From Cyanidiococcus yangmingshanensis (Eukaryota; Rhodophyta; Bangiophyceae; Cyanidiales; Cyanidiaceae), in NCBI GenBank assembly GCA_013995675.1, contig VWRR01000002.1, positions 620,001 to 684,000 on the forward strand: a stretch of 64,000 nucleotides of DNA, in the 5' to 3' direction. Shown here piece by piece: positions 34,093 through 43,949 of this stretch. The position numbers and the translations under genes were made by a program. A model generated the notes under the pieces. That model made no database searches. It was not told where the DNA came from and saw only the letters and a list, made by a program, of their open reading frames with translations. Within the stretch, counting starts at the first letter, position 1, and every line of letters begins with the position of its first letter.

Positions 34093-34114
34093 TCATCATC
34101 ATCATCATCATCAT
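34093..34114. repeat. TCA/ATC trinucleotide microsatellite
   Basis: Seven tandem TCA units in the spacer, flanked by A/T-rich sequence. A shorter ATC tract occurs at about 50884-50898 in another spacer. Confidence 0.9.
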
Positions 34115-34623
34115 AGATATTTTCCAGGGATTCCTATTTGCAGGTCTCATGATACAACATGGATCTTGAAGCAACGCCTGGGTCCGGTGCTATCACAGAC
34201 GCATTCGTATACCGCCGAATGAAGGGGTATCCGCGGATGCCCGTTCACCCATGCTTGATTGCAAGAATGATACTTTGTTTCGGAGAAGAAAAACACATGT
34301 TCACTAGACGCTTGTGCTCACTTCAAGAGCGTATACAGATGGGCAGTATTCAATAAACGGTCGTCTTGATCAAGAGAGTCGCTATAAACCACGAATCGAG
34401 GCGAAACGAATCCAAGGACGCTTTTTGCGAAGACTAGGTATCGACGATAGGGAGCACTATCCAGGCGTCATGGTGATGCGCAACAAGGTCGATGGACCCA
34501 GGCCCCAGCGCCCGCAGAATGATCAGCCTGCATGGATCGCTCGCCGGTTTTTCAACGTCCGACACGCGCGTCACTACCAATGGCCAACGTCGAGTTCATG
34601 AGTGCGCATTGGTCACCCACACG

Positions 34624-36158
34624 TCATCCACAGTCTTCGACGGTGATGATTCGAAGCAAATTCGTCGATCCCGAAACGCCTTCTCGCATGCCAGATATGA
34701 GGATGACCAGCTCGCCCTTGGTAATGATGCCACCCGCTCGAGCTGTCTGCAGACCACGCGCAATCAGACTCTCCGTTCCGATCATGCTTCCGACGACAAC
34801 TGGGAAGCAGTCGCGCGACAAGAGACACTGTCGAGCCGTCAGTTCATTGGAGGTGAGCACCAGACACGGACAGGAAGGCCGGTACTTGCACACAAGTCGA
34901 GCCGTCCGCCCAGTCTCACTGAGGCAGAGAATCATTGCGGCCTTCAAGTCATAGGCCGCTTTCACTGCCGACGAAGCAATCGCTTCTGTAACAGATAGCT
35001 CGTGGGTGCGGGCGAAATTGCGAATCGCCTGAAAGACAGCCGCATGGTCCAGTGCGCGTTCCGCTTCCATACAGATATTCACCATCGTTTGAACGGCCTG
35101 CACAGGATAGAGGCCTTTTGCAGTCTCACCGCTCAGCATGACACAATCGGTGCCATCAAAGACCGCATTTGCTACGTCGCTCACTTCAGCCCGCGTCGGG
35201 CGTGGGTTCTTGATCATCGACTCAAGCATTTGCGTCGCTGTGATGACCGGTTTCCCCGCTACATTACATTTACTAATCATGTGTTTCTGGGCACAAGGCG
35301 ACTAGCTCAAGGCGCACCTCGACGCCAAGGTCACCCCTGGCTACCATGATGCCATCACTCGCCTCCAGAATATCATCAAAGTTTTCCAAACCCTCCTGGT
35401 TTTCGAATCTTGCTGATGATCTGAATCGATGCGCCGCCATGCTCTCGTAAGAACGCTCGAATCTGTTCGACGTCAGCGCGCTTGCGGATAAATGAGGCGG
35501 CCACAAAATCTACACCTTGCGCGATACCAAAGAGAAGATCACGCTGGTCGCTTTCCGTCATTGCGGGAAGATTCACCGTCGCCCCAGGCAAGTTGATGCC
35601 TTTGCGTTCACCAAGCACGCCATCGTTCATCACCCGACAGCGTACCCGATCAGCCTCGATCTCCTCGGCAACCATCGCAATGAGGCCATCGTCAATGAGC
35701 ACGGGTGCGCCAGGCTTGAGAAACGCGCTCAAATCCGGACAGTTCTGGTAGACTCCTTTGGCGTTCCCGCGCTGACGCTCCGGCTCCGTGAGGCCCCCAT
35801 AGAGCATAAACTCCTGACCCGCCTGCAACAAAACCTCTCCACCACACTGCTCCTCGAGCAAGGCCGTCCGAATCTCCGGACCGCGCGTATCTAGCATGAT
35901 CGCACAAGTTCGTTTCGTCTCCGCAAGCACCTCACGAAGCAACGCTATGGTTCCAGCGTGGTACTCATGCGTACCATGCGAAAAGTTGAGACGCATCACG
36001 TTCATCCCCGACCGCAAGAGCGCCGTTAAAACCTCTTTCGAACGAGTAGCAGGCCCTATTGTACAGACGATCTTGGTTCGCACGATCCCTCGTCGAGGCG
36101 GCACATAGATATTCGGGTTTCGGAAAGATAACCGCACATTATTCTCAATGGTCGTCAT
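34624..36158 (-). CDS. PK: Pyruvate kinase, with two frame breaks
   Basis: A pyruvate kinase of about 510 residues, the normal eukaryotic length; it makes ATP and pyruvate from phosphoenolpyruvate. Seen in order: [82 protein letters not shown], the catalytic [40 protein letters not shown], the substrate loop [35 protein letters not shown] and the C-terminal [10 protein letters not shown]. The frame advances by one near 35406 and near 35290 (GGG run). Ignoring one base at each restores [19 protein letters not shown] and [12 protein letters not shown], a perfect family match. An essential glycolytic gene is unlikely to be dead, so sequence errors are suspected. The chosen ATG begins [15 protein letters not shown]; there is no transit peptide, so it is cytosolic. 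Confidence 0.92.
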
Positions 36159-36477
36159 CAAGCCGCACACGAGCGCGGACGTGACCGAGAAGACACTGCC
36201 AACGGTCTTGATAGCTTTCAGTACACACCCGACGGAACAATATACGCCGCGCTGGTGACCAAGCTCGCAACGGGCGCAAACACAGACGTTGTGCCTCCAT
36301 CCGACAGGGCGCCCCCACACGCCACCTTGGCTCGACATCGACGTGCGCGTGCCATTGGCCAGCGGACGGCGCACCCCGTTCCCCAGAGACACACACCGCC
36401 CGGGGACGACGCATCCGATCGTTGTGTCGATGCATGTCTGCAGGCGCGGCCGCAACGATCGCGCGCGTTCGCGGAAG

Positions 36478-36511
<34 letters not shown>

Positions 36512-36985
36512 GGCCTTTGGTCGTCCAAATTCGCGCAACGATTTTCGATTTGGATGCTATTCTTGGGGGCAGACCACGTGGGCGCGACACGTGTACCCTG
36601 GACACGGCACTGTTGGTAACGGCCTGCGAGGGTTCCTGAACACGGAACAGTCGCTGTTCGTGTTCACGTGTTTGATTACCTCGGTACTGATTGCCGGGGG
36701 GGTGTATTTGGTGTGGGTTGATAGCAGCGAAGGGGCTTCTGTAACGAACGGAGCATGGTTGGGTTTCGCACCAAGAACAGCTGGGGAGGCCTGCAGTGTC
36801 CCTGGGGCTTTGTGCTTGTGGCTGGTGACTTGGTGCCTTGCTGTGCTGTGCAGACACTGGGAGCGCGTTCCCAAAGTTGCGGTTTTGTCTCTGTTGTTGG
36901 CGTCTCTCTTCGAGGACAGCGGCACTTGTTTCGAGCAACGGAACGGCAGCAGCGCTTCTCTGCTCGATGGCGACGAACGTTCTCG
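36159..36985. promoter_or_regulatory. Divergent promoter region with a tetranucleotide tract
   Basis: Separates pyruvate kinase (-) and the MscS channel (+). It includes the GCTG microsatellite. Long open frames run through it on both strands, one in frame with each gene, but only the stretch from 36755 could be a real N-terminal extension (of the channel). Confidence 0.5.
36479..36510. repeat. GCTG/GGCT tetranucleotide microsatellite
   Basis: Eight perfect tandem GCTG units between two divergent promoters. On both strands it reads as a run of Leu/Ala/Gly/Trp or Gln/Pro/Ala/Ser residues in spurious frames. Confidence 0.93.
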
Positions 36986-39286
36986 ATGAACTTTGTGTTG
37001 CCGTTGGCTGTGAACGCTCCGTTTTCGGAGCCAACAACGCAATACGTGGATGCCAACGCTCTCCGACGCTACGAGGAGGAAGTTATTGCTCGCGAGCGAC
37101 TTCGGTCCAGCGACCGAAGTGAGGGTTATGGCTCGAACACCGTCACAAAGCATCCCTTGGATAGTAGCGACGAGGGTTCAGGACCAACGTTGGAGGGAAC
37201 GAGTGGCACGAAGAAACGTCATCATATTCGTCTGCGTATTCCACGTTGGGGGGCGCCGAAGCGCTCGCCTGCTGACGGGGCACCGAGGTTGCGTCCGGGC
37301 TCGGGCCTTGATCGACTTCAACCGTTGCGTGAGCTCGGCGGGACTGATCCTGGGCCTTCCAGCGACTGGCTCGACAAGCGCGTTTCCCTCGGTGAGATCG
37401 AAGCGGTTTCTCCAATTGATCCGCCAGTGCTCGACCAGGAGAGTGACGCGAGAGGCAACTCTAGCCTTCACGGCAACGAACTACCGGACTCGTTGAGCCC
37501 AGAGAGCGCGTTCGAGCACCCTATGCGCCTTGATGAACGTATTCGAGCCCTAACAGCACCCTTGATGGGTTGGATTTGGTATATGTTATTTTCTCGAAAC
37601 TGGAGCGCCTTCCTGTCCCAATTGACATTGGTGATTGCGCTATTGATCCTGTTGCGTTACGGCGTGAACCGGTCGCTGCGCTGGCTCTACAAGCGTTTCC
37701 AGTCCGTAGACCCGAAAGGAACGACGCTGCCATTCGAGGATTCGGTCTTTGAATGTATGCAGCGACCGCTTGAGATTTTTGCGGTAACACTGGTCGGCAC
37801 CTACATGGCAGAGGCGGTCTCGCGTCCGCTGGCAGCAACGGGTATCATCAAGTATTTGCATCCTTTGCGCGAGCTGGGCATTATTATTGCAGCAACCATG
37901 TTCCTTTTACGATGGGTGGACAAAATCCGCTTGCGTTTTCTCCGCGCGCCGGATTCGCAGCGTCGAGGTATCGACCAGGCGCAGGTAGATGCAGTCAGCC
38001 GTATTGCTAGCGTCGCGACCGTCGTGGTGGCGCTACTCATCAGCTTGGATACGTTCGGAGTCAATATTCAGGCAGTGTTGGCATTCGGTGGTATCGGTGG
38101 TGTTGCGATCGGTTTCGCTGGTCGGGAGGTGATCTCCAACTTCTTTTCCGGGTTTATGATTTATCTGACGCGCCCGTTCACGGTGGGTGAATGGATCCGA
38201 AGCATCAACGAGGACGACCCCATTGACGGCTTTGTGGAAGATATTGGCTGGTATTTAACCAGGGTGCGTACTTGGGAGAAGCGTCCTCTGTACATCCCCA
38301 ACTCGAAGTTTTCAACGTTGATCATCGAGAATCCTTCACGAATGACCAATCGACGGATCAAGAAGACGCTACATCTACGGATCGAGGATATGCTTGTGGT
38401 CAAAGCGGTTGTTGACGATATTCGGACAATGCTGGTGTCTCATCCGGATTTGGATCCTAAGCAGCATCGAATGGTGTACGTGGAAGGCTTCACGGAGTTC
38501 AGCTGCAACATTTGGCTCAGCTGTTACACGAAGCAGGTGTTCCTCGAGTCCTACATGAAGACACAACAGGATATTATGCTTCGAATACATGAGATCTTGC
38601 GAAAAAACGGAGCTCGTCTGGCGACCACGCTAGTCCGGGACCTTCGCGATGGAACCAATCCGGATATTTACGGAGCTACAGCCCGTCTGCGAGCTATTGG
38701 GAGCGAAACCGATTCCACTGTGGGCAGTGCCTCAACCGAGTATCGCGTTGGCGACAGCGGAGCGCGGGCCACCGAACATGGCCGTGAACGACAAGCAGTT
38801 CCCACATCAAGCACGGCCTCCCCTGGTCGTGGGGATGCGTCCCCCAGATCCTCGATGCCGAATCCGACGACTTTGGCGGGAGCCGGAATACCACCGTCGA
38901 ACGCGAACTTTGAATCCAATCACGACAGGGCACCCAGCAAAACGTCAAGAGAGCCGGGTCTCGGTAGCGATAGCAAAAACATAGCCAGTCATGAACTGAA
39001 TGTGAACGCTGGTACTGTTGCTGCTGGTGGCAGCAATGGCTCTGGGAGTGCACCAGGGAAACGCAGCGAGTCTACAACGCCCGGTGGCGAGGCGCGACCC
39101 AAAAATATTACCACGACCCATCAGGGAATGATTCTTCGTGGCGACTCCTCGTCTACAAGCTCATCGTATACGACTCCGAACGAGGAGGATGGCGCCCGCA
39201 ACACTCGTCGACTCGAAGATGCGGACGACAAGCCATCGAAGAGCACGTCAAGCTCTGGGCGAGCCGATTCATCGGGCTCCACCTGA
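36986..39286 (+). CDS. MscS-like mechanosensitive channel (MSL type)
   Basis: A 766-residue MscS family protein. Membrane helices run from about residue 190, for example FLSQLTLVIALLILLRYGVN. The pore helix and beta domain are diagnostic: VLAFGGIGGVAIGFAGREVI, NFFSGFMIYLTRPFTVGEWI, then PLYIPNSKFSTLIIENPSR. MscS channels open under membrane tension and release ions; plant MSL1-3 sit in mitochondria or plastids and control organelle volume. The C-terminal 190 residues are Ser/Thr/Gly-rich and disordered. The same frame stays open to an ATG at 36755, which would add 77 residues (MVGFRTKNSWGGLQ...) and make an 843-residue precursor; I prefer 36986 because the extension is cysteine/tryptophan-rich and unlike a typical transit peptide, but it cannot be excluded. 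The frame is intact. Confidence 0.9.
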   Translation: MNFVLPLAVNAPFSEPTTQYVDANALRRYEEEVIARERLRSSDRSEGYGSNTVTKHPLDSSDEGSGPTLEGTSGTKKRHHIRLRIPRWGAPKRSPADGAPRLRPGSGLDRLQPLRELGGTDPGPSSDWLDKRVSLGEIEAVSPIDPPVLDQESDARGNSSLHGNELPDSLSPESAFEHPMRLDERIRALTAPLMGWIWYMLFSRNWSAFLSQLTLVIALLILLRYGVNRSLRWLYKRFQSVDPKGTTLPFEDSVFECMQRPLEIFAVTLVGTYMAEAVSRPLAATGIIKYLHPLRELGIIIAATMFLLRWVDKIRLRFLRAPDSQRRGIDQAQVDAVSRIASVATVVVALLISLDTFGVNIQAVLAFGGIGGVAIGFAGREVISNFFSGFMIYLTRPFTVGEWIRSINEDDPIDGFVEDIGWYLTRVRTWEKRPLYIPNSKFSTLIIENPSRMTNRRIKKTLHLRIEDMLVVKAVVDDIRTMLVSHPDLDPKQHRMVYVEGFTEFSCNIWLSCYTKQVFLESYMKTQQDIMLRIHEILRKNGARLATTLVRDLRDGTNPDIYGATARLRAIGSETDSTVGSASTEYRVGDSGARATEHGRERQAVPTSSTASPGRGDASPRSSMPNPTTLAGAGIPPSNANFESNHDRAPSKTSREPGLGSDSKNIASHELNVNAGTVAAGGSNGSGSAPGKRSESTTPGGEARPKNITTTHQGMILRGDSSSTSSSYTTPNEEDGARNTRRLEDADDKPSKSTSSSGRADSSGST

Positions 39287-39517
39287 GCCAGAGCGAACAC
39301 CACGAGAACATTCATGCGCATGCCGGGGATGTATCGAGACGCCCTTCGAAAACGTGACCAAAGAAAAAGAGCAGCAGAAACAACAAGTGCATTGAGGCCT
39401 CGTTCAGTATCGACACCCTCGCTGCCCCTATTCGGCTTTGAGCGTCACCACGCCTACATAGCGCAATGTCTGTGCATTCTCTATACCAACCGTTTCCTCG
39501 GGTCTTGATGCCCTCGT

Positions 39518-39718
39518 CTAGAAAAAACTCCGCGCTATGGTGATTCCCAGACCGCCCAGGAATAGCACCATGATCACCACAAAAGCAAGCAAGCCGTACC
39601 AAGTCTGCTCCTGACTAGGCTGTGGCTGCTGTGGTCGTTTTGGTCCCGACGCCGAAGACATCCTCTGTTGTGGTGCTGGTACCCGATCTTGATGCGACGG
39701 GCTGGGTTGCTCACCCAT
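39518..39718 (-). CDS. Small tail-anchored membrane protein
   Basis: A 66-residue protein starting MGEQPSPSHQDRVPAPQQRM, with a Pro/Gln/Ser-rich hydrophilic head and a single C-terminal membrane helix (YGLLAFVVIMVLFLGGLGI) followed by ARSFF. This is the layout of tail-anchored ER proteins such as SERP1/RAMP4 or Sec61-beta, but the sequence does not match either clearly. It would be a natural client of a GET3-type ATPase. The frame extends 60 codons further upstream without change in quality that I can judge; the ATG at 39718 is preferred because the Pro-rich head begins there. It sits just past the convergent MscS gene. Confidence 0.5.
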   Translation of the reverse strand: MGEQPSPSHQDRVPAPQQRMSSASGPKRPQQPQPSQEQTWYGLLAFVVIMVLFLGGLGITIARSFF

Positions 39719-40962
39719 CCTCCAACGCGTACGAAAAACCGCCACGCGCTTCGTCGGGCGTCGAGTCGACAGGGATACCCTCGAATAGCGACAAACCTCT
39801 GCCCGTTTCCGTCCTTGAATCTGCCCGTATCCGACTGTAAATGCAGTAAGCATATCCATAGCGTTACCCGCCGCAGTGCTCCGTCTAAACTCGAGCACTG
39901 CAACAGAACCCTTCTGAATCTCTGTTTCGACGAAAGCGCTGCTTGTGCGGTTCGCTCTACGAGACCAGCAACGTTTTCAGCGTTTGGCGTGGACAGCGCG
40001 CCACGCGTTCACAGCGGGTGACTCAGGACGACGAGCCCTCAGAACGATGCTGTCAACCATCGATAGGTTTCACAGGCACTAGGGACCCAGGAAAGCGCGC
40101 TTCCTCTCTCGATACGTCCAGGGCATCGACGTTCGTCACCTGCATAGACACACAGGGAAGACCGTTTGCTTGATGTTCGATTCGATGCCACCATCATTGT
40201 TGGTTGGATCTGGCGAGTCGTTTTCGGGGTTCATGACTTTATGGGTAAGCTCGGACGAATATTTTTACATGCAAGCGTCCGAAAAGGACAGGCATCGACT
40301 GCAATGACAGTGTTCATCAACGGGACAAATCATCTGGAGCTGCGATGAAACCCGTTCTCCGCGCACGCCAGGCAAAGGCCACTGTGATGCATTCAAGCAT
40401 GCAAGCATTTGGACCTGCTCCGCAAAAGGCATGTGGGGAAAGCACTGATTCGCACATGTGGAAAAAGACGTACTTTCTGGACGTCGTACTTGTCAGTATC
40501 TGTGTTCGACTCGATGTCGTCGCGCAGTGCACCTTCAGTCGGAGACCGATGAGCTTCGCCAGCTCCCGCTTCTATATCCACGTGGCCCAGTGCCGAGCAA
40601 GCCCTCAAGTTTGTTTCCTGGTATGTTCAACAGAGTCGACAAGTCCTGGGCCCAGCTCCGTGATCACCAAGGCGTTGCACCAGAAACGTTGATGATACAG
40701 GTATCGGATGAAACAACCGAACCCGAATGCTATCGATACCATCGATTCCATTTTGGTACATTGCTTGGGTCTCGTCACCGTGATCCAAAACGTCAGGTCA
40801 GGGCCTTTCGTATCAAACTCGTATGAGTGGCTGTTCCAATCCAACGGAGCACTGAAAGACGGCTCGCTCGCAACAGGGCTACTGAAACATCCTTTTCATT
40901 TATGCAATCAAGCCGTTGATACCAGGATAGCAACGACCAAGCGTCCGCTTCTAGACGCCAGC
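39719..40962. other. Spacer with one weak gene candidate
   Basis: About 1.2 kb. On the plus strand, ATG 40456 opens MWKKTYFLDVVLVSICVRLD, and the overlapping frame to 40826 holds natural-looking sequence (SLFPGMFNRVDKSWAQLRD, PECYRYHRFHFGTLLGS, RHRDPKRQVRAFRIKLV). Together they could be a small protein of about 120 residues with one frame break, but I recognise no family. The remainder shows nothing. Confidence 0.3.
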
Positions 40963-41841
40963 CTATACGAGTGCTTGGGTTGCGTCCTCCTCTGAAGGAG
41001 ACCCATTTCCATTTCGCTGGTTCGCTGCCTCCGTGCGATTCGTGTCGACACCGAGTATCGCACCCATTCCAACCGAAACATGCTGTAAACGCTCGAGCGT
41101 CTCATGCAAATCCCTGAGTCGCTGCTTTTGCTGGAGACATCTCTCCAGGACAGCAGCCAGTTCATCTCGTCGCTCAATCAAGCTTCCGTTCGAGCACAGA
41201 ACAAGGAGCGAGCCGCTCAGCCTGAAAACAAAGCGCAAGCAGATCTTTTTCCTTGATTCTTTGTTCCTCTAAAAACTCTATTTCTGTCCGTTCAGAAGCG
41301 AAACGCTCCCTCAGGTGACTGACCGTCGTCTCGAGCGAAGGCAGCACCTCTGTGAGTAGGTGCTGCTCCTCCGCCGCAAAAGTCTCCCAGACCTTGAGAA
41401 ACCGCTCAGCGGAACGACTTAGTTCACTGATTTCACGAAGAACATCTGTAAAAATCTCTTCATTAGCTTGATCTTCTCCTGATAGTAACACTAGATGATC
41501 ACCAAGCTGTAGCAACTGGTCGTGACGCTGGTGAATACGAGCTGCCACGGCCTGTTCCCAGTCCACGGTAGCAGAAGTCGCCTCTGGAACAAGACTCGCA
41601 CGCTGCTGCTCCATAGAGCTCGTTGCTCTCCTGCCAAATCCTGTTATTGGTTGAAACAAGCTTCCCTGATCCGATTCAAACGATCCTTCATGCTCGTGCG
41701 CAAGTCGAGAGTATCTCCGAGCTGCCACCGCTTCCTCGTTCCATAGAGCCAGTCGGTCGACGGGTCGCGTCGGCAGACAACCACGTCCTCGCCCGATGCG
41801 CTGGACTGAACGGCCCTGCTCCTTGGAGACTCCCTGTCCAT
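40963..41841 (-). CDS. Coiled-coil protein of unknown function, with frame breaks
   Basis: About 292 residues over three frames. The first frame (ATG 41841) reads MDRESPRSRAVQSSASGEDV and ends near 41650. The second carries the main coiled coil (NEEIFTDVLREISELSRSAE, SERTEIEFLEEQRIKEKDLL). The third continues the heptads (IERRDELAAVLERCLQQKQR, RDLHETLERLQHVSVG) and ends in a polar tail. The last junction, near 41181, becomes seamless (VLERKLIERRDELAAVLERC) if one base of a TT pair is ignored, so the two coiled-coil segments belong together. The link to the first frame needs one added base and is less sure; the alternative start is ATG 41614. The short coiled coil plus small C-terminal head recalls kinetochore or tethering subunits, but I cannot place it. 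Confidence 0.5.
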
Positions 41842-42596
41842 GGAGGACGCTGGAAGTGCACGTGAACCATCTCGAATGGATAGGGACTATGTTGGACAGC
41901 CGAGTTATGGAAACGCAACCTCTTTTTGAGGTCGTAGACCTAGACTTGAGACCGTTCGTTCCACGTACCAAACAGTGGCAGCAACGGATGCCGCAACCCT
42001 GCAGCACGGACTATTATGTCAGGCGTTGGACGTTTCATCGACAAGTATATAAAAGCGCCAGTATTTCAAGTGGAATTTTTTGGCTGCATTTATCTGGTAG
42101 AGCGAGCAACTGAATGTCTCATGATTCCTCGTTCGCTGCGACACATCTCGCTGCTATGGGTCGCCGTTACGCGCAGAGACCTCATGTTCGACGCAATCGA
42201 TTCGATGAGATACCATAGATAGGGCTCTAGATCCAATCAACTGGCCAACTAGATCAGATTCTCCTCATCCGAAATGATCCCAGACAAGTATTGACGAAGA
42301 CAACAGATCTCTGTAGCCTCCTCATGACACGAAACAAACGGGTCCGGAGCAGCAGAGCGCCAACCGAGCATCCAGCGGGGGGCGGGCCCAGCACCCGCTG
42401 GCTCGACGCCGTCGACGGTGGCGCGGCCCTCGAACCGAGACTTCTGTTCTAGCGCTGGTTTCCCTCGTTCACGAACCCGGGGGCGGTGTCGATTCTAGTC
42501 TTTTTGGAAGAAGATCTGGGAAGAGGACTCAGCGTCGCTGCTTCCTGCGACAGGGATTACGAAAAAGGTTGAATCAACGCGCCAGCCGACGCCCTG
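41842..42596. promoter_or_regulatory. Divergent promoter region
   Basis: About 750 bases between the coiled-coil gene (-) and eIF3f (+). It contains a good TATA box (listed separately) and a very GC-rich stretch near 42370-42440 with short self-complementary segments (CAGCGGGGGGCGGGCC against CACCCGCTGG). No supported gene. Confidence 0.5.
42046..42055 (+). promoter_or_regulatory. TATA-box-like element
   Basis: TATATAAAAG matches the TATA consensus and points rightwards. The nearest supported start on that strand is eIF3f, about 540 bases away, which is far for a core promoter, so it may serve an unrecognised transcript. Confidence 0.35.
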
Positions 42597-43580
42597 ATGG
42601 ACCTCGTTCCGATAGCGGGCGTGAGCGCACAGACGCTTCACGTGCGCGTCTCGCCAACGATTATTTTGGAAATTCTGGAGCAGTTTTATCTTAAAAAGCC
42701 AGATCAGGGGCGAATTATTGGTGCACTGCTGGGAAACGCTCGGGCGCTTGACGACGAACGACTCGTGGGAGCAGATCCAAACGCGGCGGTGCGTCGCTGC
42801 ATCGAGGTTTGGGGCAGTTTTCTTGTGCCGCATAGCGAATCAGATACCCAAGTCGCTTTAGATATTGACTACTTTCGACAAATGCGCGCAGTGTGTCTAC
42901 AGGATGGAAGTGCGGGTCCTTCTATCGATGTGGTTGGCTGGTACACCACCGGTGGCATCGACAACCCTACATCGATGGTGATTCACGAGTTCTTCGCGCG
43001 CCAGTGTGGAGCGCCCGTGGACCAAATCGTATGCCTCTTTGTACGTCCAGACGTTCGTGAGGACTTGGACGGCAAGCGCTTGATCTATCCGCCGCTCCTA
43101 CAGGCTTATTCAGGGTTTGCATCCGTCCTTGGTCGACAGAACATGAGCACCGACCTTGAACCGGTGCCACTTGAAGTGCTCCCGTCAGAGGCCGAGCGCT
43201 TCATGTTGGATGGAGTTGTTCGCACACTCATTGCCCGGGCAGGACCGAATACGACCCTTGGTCGTATGGCTCGTTCGGCACCGTTGGGAGGCGCGACTCA
43301 TGAACTCGTGAACTTGACGCGTAGCCTTCGCAAGATGACCGATTCCTTGGACATTATTCTCGAATACGTCCGCGATGTTCTAACCGGTGAGCATGCCGGT
43401 GATCCGCAAGTTCTAGAGATACTGAGCCTTCTGCAGTCCGACTTGAATGAATGTAACGATGCAGCGTTGATGCGCGCCGTGGAGACGAATTTGAAGGACC
43501 AGCTCATGATCCTTTATTTGAGCAGACTCACTTCAGCGAACCTCGTCCTTGGCGAGCGATTGCTGACCCTCGAGAAATAG
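42597..43580 (+). CDS. eIF3f: Translation initiation factor 3 subunit F
   Basis: A 327-residue MPN-domain protein. It opens with the MPN core (LHVRVSPTIILEILEQFY, RIIGALLGNARALDD, SIDVVGWYTTGGIDNP, SMVIHEFFARQCGAP) and lacks the catalytic JAMM metal site, as eIF3f does in most eukaryotes. The C-terminal helices are diagnostic for eIF3f: DIILEYVRDVLTGEHAGD, LQSDLNECNDAAL and ETNLKDQLMILYLSRLTSAN followed by LGERLLTLEK. eIF3f belongs to the eIF3 octamer that scaffolds the 43S pre-initiation complex. The ATG is the first in frame and the length matches plant and animal homologues. The frame is intact. CSN6 was considered, but the tail fits eIF3f better. Confidence 0.9.
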   Translation: MDLVPIAGVSAQTLHVRVSPTIILEILEQFYLKKPDQGRIIGALLGNARALDDERLVGADPNAAVRRCIEVWGSFLVPHSESDTQVALDIDYFRQMRAVCLQDGSAGPSIDVVGWYTTGGIDNPTSMVIHEFFARQCGAPVDQIVCLFVRPDVREDLDGKRLIYPPLLQAYSGFASVLGRQNMSTDLEPVPLEVLPSEAERFMLDGVVRTLIARAGPNTTLGRMARSAPLGGATHELVNLTRSLRKMTDSLDIILEYVRDVLTGEHAGDPQVLEILSLLQSDLNECNDAALMRAVETNLKDQLMILYLSRLTSANLVLGERLLTLEK

Positions 43581-43949
43581 AGTACCTGAGCATGCCCTCC
43601 GAGTATCTGCGTCGCGTTGATCAGCTTTGGACGGCATTGCTCTGGAGCGCGCAGAACGGACGGGTTTCCCTACAGCAAACAGTTCAAGCAAGTCTGGTTA
43701 CGAACGGAGATCGTCTGCACCAAGAGTCTGGTGCGCCTTTCAGAGACACAACGGGCTGACGCACAACAAGTTTCGATACCCCGATAACGGTCCCTTCGAG
43801 CGAATACTCCAGAAGCAGAATATCCGCGACTAGAAGGCGAACCAGACCCCTCCGTGGACTTCGACACCACGGAATCAGTCGCTTCCGAGCGAGTTCAGAT
43901 GCCGGCCTGCACGACCATGAGTCAAGCCGCTCCCCAAGTGCTCTTCCAA
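43581..43949. other. Convergent spacer with a doubtful short frame
   Basis: ATG 43592, 12 bases after the eIF3f stop, opens MPSEYLRRVDQLWTALLWSA and runs 55 codons; the next frame continues LVRLSETQRADAQQVSIPR. It has a protein-like look, as of a small helical subunit, but no family is recognised and it could be chance. Confidence 0.3.

Larger units (their letters stand above)
33369..34623. other. Long convergent spacer with short repeats
   Basis: About 1.25 kb between the membrane-protein stop (+) and the pyruvate kinase stop (-). It holds a 29-bp perfect direct repeat and an ATC microsatellite (listed separately). A 108-codon frame on the minus strand (33485-33811) includes the first repeat as PANAQEMDDAL; it looks mildly protein-like but has no recognisable domain. 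Confidence 0.5.

Noticed and set aside
36159-37037. Long N-terminal extension of pyruvate kinase on the minus strand
   Set aside because: The frame stays open but runs through the GCTG microsatellite and antisense to the MscS gene. Homology begins at the ATG at 36158.
42360-42480. tRNA-like sequence with a GGTTCGAG string on the minus strand
   Set aside because: The flanking bases do not form an acceptor or T stem, and no anticodon arm fits.
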